A program made the translations under genes and the position numbers. The notes below the pieces were generated by a model. It was not told the DNA's origin. It ran no database searches and was given only the letters and a program-made list of their open reading frames with translations. DNA of 64,000 nt, taken from positions 1 to 64,000 of the forward strand of contig JACQBG010000042.1 in the NCBI GenBank assembly GCA_016194585.1. Reading direction: 5' to 3'. Shown piece by piece: positions 9,401-16,699 of this stretch. The DNA comes from Gemmatimonadota bacterium. Lineage in GTDB: Bacteria > Gemmatimonadota > Gemmatimonadetes > Gemmatimonadales > Gemmatimonadaceae. Each line of letters begins with the position of its first letter. Position 1 is the first letter of the stretch.

Positions 9401-9650
9401 CGGGCAGGACGTGATCAACTACCGCAACGGCATCAACGCGCAGTACGGATTCCTGCTCGGCAACGTCGAGGGGAACGACGCACTGACGCAGCCGATGCGG
9501 GAACGGTTCATCGACCTCGAGAAGCAGTGGGGGGCGCTGCGCGCGCAGATCGAGCGGCTCGAGGTGACCGACATCGCGGAGTTCAACAAGCTGCTCGCGG
9601 CGGCGGGGCTGCAGGGGGTCATCCTCCCCAAGCCCAAGGTCGCGATGTAA
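6495..9650 (+). CDS. Secreted Asp-box (BNR/sortilin-like) beta-propeller protein
   Basis: A 1051-residue exported protein. The signal peptide ends ALPLGA, with Gln22 first in the mature chain. About ten Asp-box motifs run through residues 70-700 (for example STDAGKTWKHV, STDGGKSWTLV, SDDAGATWKQL, SPDRGRTWTPI, TRDGGKTWSNV), which would form one or two beta-propellers like those of sortilin/VPS10-type and BNR glycosidase-like proteins. A Gly/Arg-rich linker (GGRGGRGGGAGA) precedes a segment with NVFHWDLRSEPP and a helical C-terminus. No neuraminidase active-site set is visible, so enzymatic activity is uncertain. No type IX secretion C-terminal domain was seen. Start is GTG at 6495. A G-rich repeat and a strong terminator follow. 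Confidence 0.88.
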   Translation: MPVFRVARTVLALSLALPLGAQSRPATAAPYDSSLFGALQWRNVGPFRGGRANAVAGVPSQPYVYYAGYTGGGVWKTEDAGHSWKNISDGFFHTGSIGAIAVAESDPNVIFVGTGEHAVRGQSSSYGDGVYKSTDAGKTWKHVGLAATKQISQVRIHPQNPDLVYVAAQGDRWKGTSERGIYRSTDGGKSWTLVLKGENATSGANDLSMDPANPRILYAAFWDAQRLPWQVRSGGPGSGIWKSTDGGDTWTRLAGGLPKLMGKIGVAVSPANPDRVYAIIESEKSGMWRSDDAGATWKQLSEDRNTVTRSWYYMNVTADPQNENVVYAINAPIMKSIDGGRTFTTLNSLHGDNHQLWINPRDARLMANANDGGASVTLDGAKSWSTQDNQPTAQFYHVIVDDAYPWRLYSGQQDNSSVIIKSRTDGFAITAADWFEGPGCESANIGVDRKNPRYVYGGCYQGILDELDVQTGLKRQIMPWPALNLTEPSNETRYRFNWTAPALVSRHDPRVIYHGGNVLFRSPDRGRTWTPISPDLTRNDKATQGVGGVPFTNEGAGGEIYGAIVTIAESPHEANTIYVGTDDGLVQLTRDGGKTWSNVTPSGLPVGLANELEVSPHDPGTVYLAFRMDRHGDYAPYPMKSTDYGKTWTRIATGMRDGEPVRVIREDPERRGLLYAGTETGVYISFDGGARWQPFSQNLPVVPVTGLEVRHGNLYASTEGRAFWALDDVSPVRQLSDEIAKRDAYLFAPHEALLVPGESGPMPGAGRNPAPGAAVYFSLAKAPDSTTAVTLEFLDARGVALRKYAKGTGAAAAGGRGGRGGGAGAALAPKAGLNVFHWDLRSEPPTALPGINIWGGGTSGFQVPPGRYTARLTVGTTVLTQPFDVRPDPRSTATAEEVAARDSLSRTIVARMSEIHDALLRIRDLKAQVGQFVERAKDVPTAKAIEEKGKAITGTASELDPKLSTKAANGQDVINYRNGINAQYGFLLGNVEGNDALTQPMRERFIDLEKQWGALRAQIERLEVTDIAEFNKLLAAAGLQGVILPKPKVAM

Positions 9651-9654
9651 GGCA

Positions 9655-9750
9655 GTGGGGGGAGTGGGAGGGCAAGGCTCCAGCGGGGGAGGTCGAGTGC
9701 AAGTGGGAGCCGAATGCGAGTGGGACCCGAGTGGGAGTGGGAGTGGGAGT
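9655..9750 (+). repeat. G-rich 3'-UTR repeat, copy 2
   Basis: Beginning five bases after the Asp-box gene stop, this segment has GAGTGGGAGGGCAAG, CCAGCGGGGGAGGTCGAGTG and ends in three tandem AGTGGG units preceded by GTGGGACCCGAGT. It matches the segment after infA (51-140, opposite strand) over nearly its whole length. The last 30 bases hold four GGG runs with spacers of 8, 3 and 3 bases, a quadruplex-capable arrangement in RNA. The 14-bp terminator hairpin begins 17 bases later. Confidence 0.75.
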
Positions 9751-9766
9751 ATTCCCTCTCTGTGTT

Positions 9767-9801
9767 GAGGCGGGCCCGGCGAACGATGCCGGGCCCGCCT
9801 C
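9767..9801. terminator. Bidirectional terminator hairpin
   Basis: GAGGCGGGCCCGGC and GCCGGGCCCGCCTC form a perfect 14-bp stem with the seven-base loop GAACGAT, followed on the plus strand by TTCGTTC. It lies between the convergent Asp-box gene (stop 9650) and the phosphodiester glycosidase gene (stop 9807) and could end both transcripts. Confidence 0.75.
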
Positions 9802-9806
9802 TTCGT

Positions 9807-11084
9807 TCAGTGCGGCCGTCCGCTGGTCCGAGCTGAGGTGCGCACGAGCAGGAGGGCGTTCCCCACCGCGCGCTCGCCGGTCGGGTCGGTCGGCGCGTTC
9901 ACGACCGAGTCGCGCACGACCATGGTCGTCGATCCGCCGCCGTCGAAGTTGAGCGCCTGCCATGCGCCGAGGTCGAGCATGAGGTCGGCGAGATCGACGG
10001 TCGAGATGCCGACGCTCCGTGGCGAGCGGCCGTCGACCACGACGAGGTAGAGCGTGGCGCTGTCGCGCGAGAACCCGATGGCGGTGCGCGGGTGGCGTCC
10101 GAGCGCGTTGCCGGCGATGGTGCCCTCCTCGGATGCCGAATGCGCGGCGATGTTCCGGCCGTCGCGGAGGATGCGCGGCCAACCGCCGACGAGCAGTGCG
10201 AGCGGCGCGCGCGGCGCCGCCGGCACGGCGCGCAGCGACACGGCGAGCGTCTCCCCTTCCCCGACGGCGGCGACCGACTTGGCCGTTGCGCCGTAGCCAG
10301 CGAGGACGGCGCCGCCGGGCGGGATCTCCCCACCCGACGTGGTGCGCACCGCGCCACGCCGTTCGAAGAGCAGCGCGCCGCCGCGCTCCCCGACGCGCAC
10401 GAGCGGCGCTTCGGCGACGGCCCGTGCGGGCGAGGGCGGACGCTGCACGGGGCCGTTGTCGGGATCGTATCCGTTGTCAGGCGCCGGGCGCGGGATCTCG
10501 CGCGGTGCCGTGGCGCCGAAACGCGCGGTATAGAGCGCCGCGCCCTCGGGGCCGGTGGGCACGGCATTCAGCGTGATGAGCGGGAAGGTCGACTTCCCGG
10601 CGCGCGCCTCGCCCTCGAAGAGGAAGCGGTCGAGGAGCGGATGGCCCGCCGAATCGAGTCCGAACTGCGCGTGCGCGTTGTCGAACGTGTCGTAGGGCGA
10701 TTCGGTGACCTTCACGCCCTTCCACCACTCGCCGTCGATGACCTGATTGTTCTCGTTCTCGCCGGTCTTGATGTTGAAGAAGTCGGCGTTCACGGCCGCG
10801 ATGACGTCGACCCCCTCGGCCTGGCGCCGCTTGACCATGTCGGAGGGACGTTCGCGCGAGCGCAATGCGTCGTGCGCGCGGACTTCGCGGAGCGTGAGGT
10901 CGCCGCGACGCAGGTCGACGGTGACGACGTTCACGATCCACGGGCCGTCGAGCCGCACGATCCGGCGCCACGTGACGCCCGGCGCGAGTGTGCGGGTAGT
11001 GAGGGAGTCGGCGCGCTGCGCGCGCGCCGGCGCGGTCGCGGCGAGCAGGAGGCAGAGCAGTCGGCGCATGTCGGTCCCGATCAT
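9807..11084 (-). CDS. Secreted phosphodiester glycosidase-family protein (NAGPA-like)
   Basis: The family is named after the human uncovering enzyme that removes N-acetylglucosamine from mannose-6-phosphate diesters; bacterial members act on phosphodiester-linked sugars, usually outside the cytoplasm. The 425-residue product has the family landmarks NADFFN near residue 98, the HPRTAIG segment, YLVVVDGRS, and the glycine-rich LNFDGGGSTTMV loop near the end. The signal peptide ends TAPARA, with Gln23 following. Two starts are possible, ATG 11084 (GAGG five bases upstream) or ATG 11069; both keep the signal peptide. It diverges from the TonB-dependent receptor gene across 141 bp. Substrate unknown. 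Confidence 0.88.
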   Translation of the reverse strand: MIGTDMRRLLCLLLAATAPARAQRADSLTTRTLAPGVTWRRIVRLDGPWIVNVVTVDLRRGDLTLREVRAHDALRSRERPSDMVKRRQAEGVDVIAAVNADFFNIKTGENENNQVIDGEWWKGVKVTESPYDTFDNAHAQFGLDSAGHPLLDRFLFEGEARAGKSTFPLITLNAVPTGPEGAALYTARFGATAPREIPRPAPDNGYDPDNGPVQRPPSPARAVAEAPLVRVGERGGALLFERRGAVRTTSGGEIPPGGAVLAGYGATAKSVAAVGEGETLAVSLRAVPAAPRAPLALLVGGWPRILRDGRNIAAHSASEEGTIAGNALGRHPRTAIGFSRDSATLYLVVVDGRSPRSVGISTVDLADLMLDLGAWQALNFDGGGSTTMVVRDSVVNAPTDPTGERAVGNALLLVRTSARTSGRPH

Positions 11085-11225
11085 GGCATCCTCGCGGTTG
11101 GAAACCTATTTTGGAGCGGCTCCGCCCCGCCGCGAGGCCGGTCGAAAGGTACGCGACCGGCTCGCACACTGGATACATGGACCGCGCGGTCGCGGGATCC
11201 TCCCACCCCCATTCGGAGGTCGTAT

Positions 11226-14039
11226 ATGAAGTTCCGTTTGCTGGCGCTCGCGTTCGGCGTGCTGTGGTACGCCGGCGCCGCCCGGACCCTCGCCGCCCAG
11301 AACACGGTGACGCTCGAGGGCGTCGTCCGCTCCGACGCCGGGCCGATCACGGGCGCCCAGGTGACGGTGGTGAACATCGCCACGCAGGAGACGGGGCGCG
11401 CGCTGTCGCGCGCGAACGGCGAGTTCCGCGTGCTCGGCCTCTTCACGGGGACGTACACGGTGACGGTCCGCTACATCGGCTACAAGCCGGTCGAGCAGAC
11501 GGTGCAGTTGGTGATCGGCCAGCGCGCCCGCCTCGAGTTCATGATGGAGAAGGGGGTCGCCGAGCTCGCGGCGCAGACCGTCGTCGGCGAGCAGGTGAAG
11601 CAGGTCGAGGTCCAGCGCCTGTCGGTGTCGTCGCCCGTCATGAAGGAGGAGATCGAGAACCTCCCGCTGAACTCTCGCGGCATCATGAACCTCGCCGGCA
11701 TCGCGCCGGGCATCAAGACGTATGCGCCGCAGTCGGGGCGCACGCTGCCGACGTCGGGCGGCGCGCCGGACCTGCGGTTCTTCAACGTCTACATGGACGG
11801 CGTGGAGATGAAGAGTCTCTACAACGGCAACATCGTCGGCCTCGGCCAGACGGGGTCGCCGCTGCCGCAGGAAGCGCTCGAGCAGTTCCGAGTGTACGTG
11901 AACCCGTACGACGCGGAGTACGCGCGCGCCGGGTCGTACGTGATCAGCGCCGAGAGCCGTCGCGGGACGAACACGTGGGAGGGGTCGGCGTTCGGCTTCT
12001 ACCAGAACAAGTCGATGATCACACAGAACGCGTTCCAGACGAAAGTGCCGGACTACAACCGCGATCAGCTCGGCCTCAACATCCGCGGCCCGATCATCAA
12101 GGACAAACTCTTCCTCGCGGCGAGCTATGAGCTGGCGAGCACCGACTACTATCTCGACGTGAATCCGACGAGCGGCCCGTGGGGGCAGTACAAGGGCTCG
12201 TTCCTCGCGCCGAACAAGAACCACACGTTCTACGGCCGGCTCACCTACGTGGAGAGCCCGGCGATCACCTACGACCTGATGACGTCGGTGCGCCTGCTGC
12301 AGGGGCAGGGCAACTTCGGCGGCCGCGTCGCGCAGAACGGCGGCATCTCGCAGGACTACAAGATCTACACCGGACAGTTGCGCCAGCGGTTCCTGGCCTC
12401 GAGCGGCAACTTCGAGAACGAGGCGAGCCTCCAGCTCGTGAGCTGGGACCACAACGAGGCGCCGCTGCAGCCGGGTCCGCAGTTCAACTACCCGGGCGTC
12501 ATCACCGGCACCTCGGGCTTCCCGCTCATCCTGAACGAGCTGCACCTGCGGGTCGTCGACCGCGCCACCTGGCACGTCGACAACGCGTCGGGGTCGCACG
12601 TCATCAAGGCCGGCGTCGAGCTCGCCAGCATCTCGGCGAGCCAGACGTACCCGAGCAACAAGGACGGCACGTTCACCTTCCTCACCGACACGTCGAGCCA
12701 GCCGTACCTGGCGTCGATCGCCGTCGGGAGCACGGACCCGAACGGCATCTCGGACGCGAAGGCGAGCGCGACCGGGTACGTCACGGGGTTGTACATCAAC
12801 GACGAGTGGCAGGTGAAGGACAACTTCACCCTGAGCCTCGGCCTCCGGCACGACGCCGAGTTCAACACGATGGACAACAAGTACACGGTGCCGTGGGCGA
12901 GCGACCCGACGCTCAAGGCGATCCCGCAGCTGGCCAATTTCCTCAACACGGGCAACCGCGAGAACCAGCTCGGCAACTTCTCGCCACGCCTCGCGTTCTC
13001 GTGGGATCCGACCCGGCAGAACAAGACGTTCATCCGTGGCGGCTTCGGCATCATCTACGACCGCGTCACGAGCTTCATCGGATTCCAGGAGCGCAAGAAC
13101 TCGACGTGGCGCACGTACAACTTCACGTTCAACAACACGAACAACCTGCCGACGACCGATCCGGCGGCGTTGCGCGCGCGAGTGCTGAGCGGGCTGTCGG
13201 GGTCGCCGGCGCCGATCCTCATCAAGCACGACATGAAGACGCCGCAGAACCAGCAGATGTCGCTCGGCATCGGGCATCAGTTCACCCCCGAATTCGGCGT
13301 GAACCTCGATTACGTGCGTCAACACCTCACGAACCTGTACGTGCAGGAGAACCCGAACTACGTCGACAAGTCGGTGACGCCCGCGGTGCGCAAGCTGACG
13401 CCGAAGTACGGCGACATCGTGCTGTGGGACGACGCCGGCACCGCCGACTACTCGGCGTTCCTGCTCTCGGCGACCTGGCAGCGCGGCAAGACGCGCGTGA
13501 ACCTCGCCTATACCCTCGGCTACTACGAGGGCAATTTCGACACCGCCGCGTTGCCGAACTACGCGCTGCCGTTCCTGTTCAACACGCAGCGCACGACGGG
13601 CGACGAGCGGCACCGTCTCGTGCTGTCGGAAGTGAGCCCCATCCCCTTCGGCTTCACCTTCTCGACGATCGCGACGATCGCCAGCCCGCGTCCGTATTCG
13701 GTCATCGACGGCCGCGACGTGAACCTCGACAACATCACGGCAGACGACTATCCGGGCGGCACGACGACCAGCACCGGCATCCGCACGGCGATGCCGTCGA
13801 ACAAGTGGGACAACTGGTATCGCACCGTGGACATCCGCCTCGCGCGGCCGCTCTACACCATCGACCGCACGAAGGTGAGTCTCTCCTTCGAGGTGTTCAA
13901 CCTGTTCAACTGGAGCAGCAACATCTCGTACGGCGGCACGCAGTTCACGGCGACGGGCACGCCCGTGGCCTCGTACGGTCTGCCGACGGGCGCCTACGCG
14001 GCCCGGCAGGCGCAGCTCGGACTCCGCCTCGATTGGTGA
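11226..14039 (+). CDS. TonB-dependent outer-membrane receptor with carboxypeptidase-regulatory-like domain
   Basis: A 937-residue outer-membrane protein. After a signal peptide ending RTLAA and Gln25 comes a carboxypeptidase-regulatory-like beta-sandwich (about 28-110, with GPITGAQVTVVN and YTVTVRYIGYKP). A plug-type region follows (about 125-260) and then a long beta-barrel with many aromatic alternating strands, ending in an aromatic residue (LGLRLDW), as expected for BAM-dependent insertion. The arrangement resembles Oar-like and OmpA-like TonB-dependent proteins more than classical siderophore receptors, and no TonB box was identified. A strong ribosome site, GGAGGT, lies five bases before the ATG at 11226. 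Transported substrate unknown. A textbook terminator follows at 14116. Confidence 0.9.
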   Translation: MKFRLLALAFGVLWYAGAARTLAAQNTVTLEGVVRSDAGPITGAQVTVVNIATQETGRALSRANGEFRVLGLFTGTYTVTVRYIGYKPVEQTVQLVIGQRARLEFMMEKGVAELAAQTVVGEQVKQVEVQRLSVSSPVMKEEIENLPLNSRGIMNLAGIAPGIKTYAPQSGRTLPTSGGAPDLRFFNVYMDGVEMKSLYNGNIVGLGQTGSPLPQEALEQFRVYVNPYDAEYARAGSYVISAESRRGTNTWEGSAFGFYQNKSMITQNAFQTKVPDYNRDQLGLNIRGPIIKDKLFLAASYELASTDYYLDVNPTSGPWGQYKGSFLAPNKNHTFYGRLTYVESPAITYDLMTSVRLLQGQGNFGGRVAQNGGISQDYKIYTGQLRQRFLASSGNFENEASLQLVSWDHNEAPLQPGPQFNYPGVITGTSGFPLILNELHLRVVDRATWHVDNASGSHVIKAGVELASISASQTYPSNKDGTFTFLTDTSSQPYLASIAVGSTDPNGISDAKASATGYVTGLYINDEWQVKDNFTLSLGLRHDAEFNTMDNKYTVPWASDPTLKAIPQLANFLNTGNRENQLGNFSPRLAFSWDPTRQNKTFIRGGFGIIYDRVTSFIGFQERKNSTWRTYNFTFNNTNNLPTTDPAALRARVLSGLSGSPAPILIKHDMKTPQNQQMSLGIGHQFTPEFGVNLDYVRQHLTNLYVQENPNYVDKSVTPAVRKLTPKYGDIVLWDDAGTADYSAFLLSATWQRGKTRVNLAYTLGYYEGNFDTAALPNYALPFLFNTQRTTGDERHRLVLSEVSPIPFGFTFSTIATIASPRPYSVIDGRDVNLDNITADDYPGGTTTSTGIRTAMPSNKWDNWYRTVDIRLARPLYTIDRTKVSLSFEVFNLFNWSSNISYGGTQFTATGTPVASYGLPTGAYAARQAQLGLRLDW

Positions 14040-14115
14040 CGATCTCCCCCGCCGGCGGCGGACCGGGTCCCGGTCTTCCGCCGACGGCGGGCGGCAGCAG
14101 CAGTCCGTGAATGAC

Positions 14116-14156
14116 GACGAGGGGTCGCGAGCGATCGCGCGGCCCCTCGTCTTTTT
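14116..14156 (+). terminator. Intrinsic terminator of the TonB receptor gene
   Basis: GACGAGGGG pairs with CCCCTCGTC, an inner CGCGA/TCGCG stem fills the loop, and TTTTT follows directly. This is the clearest rho-independent terminator in the window and ends the plus-strand receptor transcript. Confidence 0.9.
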
Positions 14157-14170
14157 CCGTCGAAGCCGCC

Positions 14171-14326
14171 TCAGCGCGGCCGCAGCTCCAGCACGACCCC
14201 CCGCAGCGCGCCGAGCGGCACGTCGAGCATGCGCGGGCCGGCGCCGAGCGTGCCCATCGAGTGTGTGCCGGTCGCGTCGTGACGCACGAGGCGCGCGCGC
14301 GCGACCGCGCTCCCCGGGACGCTCAT
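14171..14326 (-). CDS. Small hypothetical protein coupled to namZ
   Basis: A 51-codon frame that starts at an ATG overlapping the namZ stop by four bases (ATGA), the same coupling used elsewhere in this window. The product begins MSVPGSAVARARLVRHD and ends LDVPLGALRGVVLELRPR. It has no signal peptide or membrane segment, and I do not recognise a family. The end resembles a terminal beta-strand pair. It might be a real coupled peptide, a remnant of a longer gene, or chance in G+C-rich DNA. The plus-strand terminator at 14116-14156 lies just beyond its stop. Confidence 0.35.
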   Translation of the reverse strand: MSVPGSAVARARLVRHDATGTHSMGTLGAGPRMLDVPLGALRGVVLELRPR

Positions 14327-15546
14327 CGATACAGCAGGTACGGCCTCACCTGTTCCGCGAAGCGCCGCTCGTCGGCCGCCCACCGGGTGAGCAGTGCGTC
14401 GACGGTGCCCTGCTCCACGGCGAGCCGCAGCTCGTCGGTGCCGGCGAGACGGTCGATCGAGCGCTGACGCCACTGCCACTCCGACTTGTGCCGCGCGTAG
14501 ATCACCTGGAGCATCCGGACGCCGAGCGTCACCGGGCGCACCTCGTCGCGATCGGTGACGCGCACCTTGATCATCGGGATCGTCTGCCCCCCGAACTTGT
14601 AGCCTGCCTCGATCGTGCGCGTGGTCGTGTCGAAACGCACGCCGGGGAGATTGAGCGCGTTGAGCTCCGATGCCACCGCGGCCGCGTCGGTGAGCCAGCT
14701 CGCGCCGATGAGCGTGAAGGGGTCGTCGGTGCCTCGTCCCTCGGTCGCGTTCGTCCCCTCGAAGAACACGGTGCCTGGATAGAGCAGCGACGCATCGAGA
14801 TTGCGGAGGTTCGGCGAGGGGACGATCCAGGGGAGTCCCGTCTCGTCGTACCACATCGCGCGGCGGTAATTCTTCATCGGCACGACGGTCACCTGCGCGT
14901 CGATCAGCTTCTGGCCGACGAGGAACTTCATCAGCTCGCCCGGCGTGAGCCCGTAGCGCAGCGCCACCGGGTGCTGGCCGACGAGCGAGGCGAACTTCGG
15001 ATCGAGGATGTTCCCCTCCCACCGGTCGGCGCGGATGGGGTCGGGACGGTCGAGGATGATGACCGGCTTCTTCACCGCGGCGGCGGCGTTCGCGAGCGTC
15101 CACTCGAAGGTGTAGACGCGCGCGCCCACATCCTGGATGTCATAGAGCAGCACGTCGACGTCCTTCAGCATCTCGGCGGTCGGCACCGAGACGTCGCCGA
15201 ACAGCGAGTAGACGGGAACGCCGGTGGCCGAGTCGACCGCCGACGCCACCTTCTCCCCCGCCTTCGCCACGCCGCGCAGTCCGTGCTCCGGTCCGAACAG
15301 CGCCGTGAGCTTCACGCCGGGCGTCCGGAAGAGCAGGTCGATGGTGCTCGTGCCCTTGCGGTCGCGCCCCGAGTGGTTCGTGAGCAGCCCCACCCGCTTG
15401 CCGCGGATGAGATGGATCGAATCCGTGAGCAGCACTTCGATGCCCGGGATGACGCGGCCGGTGCCGCGAGCGGGGCCCTGCGGCGCGGCCGGGCGGAACG
15501 GGAGCGCCAGCGTGAGAGCCAGTACGTGGACGAGCGGTCTGCGCAT
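14323..15546 (-). CDS. namZ: Exo-beta-N-acetylmuramidase NamZ-family (DUF1343)
   Basis: NamZ releases N-acetylmuramic acid from the non-reducing end of peptidoglycan fragments, feeding cell-wall recycling. The 407-residue product carries family hallmarks: GKRVGLLTNHSG, LFGPEHGLRG, LLYDIQDVGARVYTF, PSPNLRNLDASLLYPG and VFFEGTNATEGRGTDDPF. It has an N-terminal hydrophobic export segment ending near FRPAAPQ, so the enzyme is extracytoplasmic. Here Gln follows a Pro, so the cleavage point is unclear, unlike the other secreted proteins of the window. A -10-like TACAAT lies about 57-62 bases upstream of the start. A 51-codon frame overlaps its stop. Confidence 0.88.
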   Translation of the reverse strand: MRRPLVHVLALTLALPFRPAAPQGPARGTGRVIPGIEVLLTDSIHLIRGKRVGLLTNHSGRDRKGTSTIDLLFRTPGVKLTALFGPEHGLRGVAKAGEKVASAVDSATGVPVYSLFGDVSVPTAEMLKDVDVLLYDIQDVGARVYTFEWTLANAAAAVKKPVIILDRPDPIRADRWEGNILDPKFASLVGQHPVALRYGLTPGELMKFLVGQKLIDAQVTVVPMKNYRRAMWYDETGLPWIVPSPNLRNLDASLLYPGTVFFEGTNATEGRGTDDPFTLIGASWLTDAAAVASELNALNLPGVRFDTTTRTIEAGYKFGGQTIPMIKVRVTDRDEVRPVTLGVRMLQVIYARHKSEWQWRQRSIDRLAGTDELRLAVEQGTVDALLTRWAADERRFAEQVRPYLLYR

Positions 15547-15662
15547 CTGTGGGTCTCTGGTCGCGTGGAAGGTCGTCCGGCACCCACGCCGGACGGCGCT
15601 TCATTGTATCACGATGGCCGCCGACGGGCTATCTTCTGTATCTCACGTAACCCGAGTCTGGG
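15547..15662. promoter_or_regulatory. Divergent promoter region, namZ / deoC
   Basis: This 116-bp spacer separates divergent namZ and deoC. On the plus strand TTGTAT (15605) and TATCTT (15630) are 19 bases apart and end 28 bases before the deoC ATG. On the minus strand TACAAT (15608 to 15603) sits 57-62 bases before the namZ ATG, with no clear -35. Both are single-element matches judged by eye. Confidence 0.3.
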
Positions 15663-16697
15663 ATGACGATCACCCGAGCGAACCTGCACCTCGCCGGCGC
15701 CGACGCCGTGACGCCGGCGCATGTGCGCCACGAACCGCCCGGCGAGCATGTCGAGCGGAACCCCGGCCAGCCGCTGGACCTCGACCTCGTGCTCGCACAG
15801 CACGTCAACAAGAGTGCGACCGAGCGCCGTGCCGCGACGATCCCGACGCGCCGCACGGTGAAGAAGCAGTGGCAGGCTGCGTGGCTGCTCCGCGCCATCA
15901 CCCTCATCGACCTCACGACGCTCTCCGGCGACGACACGCCCGGGAACGTGCGCCGGCTGTGCGCGAAGGCGATGCATCCGCTGCGTCCCGACCTCGAGGC
16001 GCTGCTGGGCGTCGAATCGCTGCACGTGACGACGGGAGCCGTCTGCGTCTACCACGCGCTCGTGCCGACGGCCGTCGAGGCGCTCCGCGGCTCCGGGATC
16101 CCGGTGGCCGCCGTGAGCACCGGCTTCCCCGCGGGACTCTCCCCCTTCTCGACGCGGCTGGCCGAGGTGCGCGAGAGCGTGGCCGCCGGCGCGCGGGAGA
16201 TCGACATCGTCATCACCCGCGGTCATGTGCTCACGGGGGACTGGCACGCGCTGTACGAGGAGGTCCGCGCCTTCCGCGAAGCGTGCGGCGACGCGCACAT
16301 GAAGGCGATCCTCGCGACGGGCGAGTTGGCGACGCTCACCAACGTGGCCCGCGCCTCGATGGTCGCGATGATGGCCGGCGCCGATTTCATCAAGACGAGC
16401 ACGGGCAAGGAAGGGGTGAACGCGACCCTCCCCGTGTCGCTGGTGATGACGCGCATGATCCGCGCCTACTTCGAGCGGACCGGATACGCCGTCGGCTACA
16501 AGCCGGCCGGCGGCATCCGCTCGGCGAAGAACGCCCTCGAATATCTGTATCTCATCAAGGAAGAACTCGGCGACCGCTGGCTGCGCGCCGACCTGTTCCG
16601 CTTCGGCGCGAGCGGCCTGCTCACCGACATCGAGCGCCAGCTCGAGCATTTCGCCACCGGGCGCTACGCCGCGGCCCACCGCCAACCGATGGTGTGA
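15663..16697 (+). CDS. deoC: Deoxyribose-phosphate aldolase
   Basis: DeoC splits 2-deoxyribose-5-phosphate into glyceraldehyde-3-phosphate and acetaldehyde, the last step of deoxynucleoside breakdown in the cytoplasm. The Schiff-base lysine is Lys244 in DFIKTSTGKEG, the phosphate/second-lysine loop is GYKPAGGIRSAKNA, and the acidic REIDIVIT segment holds the conserved Asp181. At 344 residues it is longer than the E. coli enzyme (259) because of an N-terminal extension of about 65 residues, giving it a size closer to animal DERA proteins. Two bases separate its stop from the aldehyde dehydrogenase gene, which could oxidise the acetaldehyde. Confidence 0.94.
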   Translation: MTITRANLHLAGADAVTPAHVRHEPPGEHVERNPGQPLDLDLVLAQHVNKSATERRAATIPTRRTVKKQWQAAWLLRAITLIDLTTLSGDDTPGNVRRLCAKAMHPLRPDLEALLGVESLHVTTGAVCVYHALVPTAVEALRGSGIPVAAVSTGFPAGLSPFSTRLAEVRESVAAGAREIDIVITRGHVLTGDWHALYEEVRAFREACGDAHMKAILATGELATLTNVARASMVAMMAGADFIKTSTGKEGVNATLPVSLVMTRMIRAYFERTGYAVGYKPAGGIRSAKNALEYLYLIKEELGDRWLRADLFRFGASGLLTDIERQLEHFATGRYAAAHRQPMV

Positions 16698-16699
16698 CG

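Noticed and set aside
6495-9650. Sialidase assignment for the Asp-box protein
   Set aside because: Asp boxes alone do not show sialidase activity, and the arginine triad and FRIP motif were not found.
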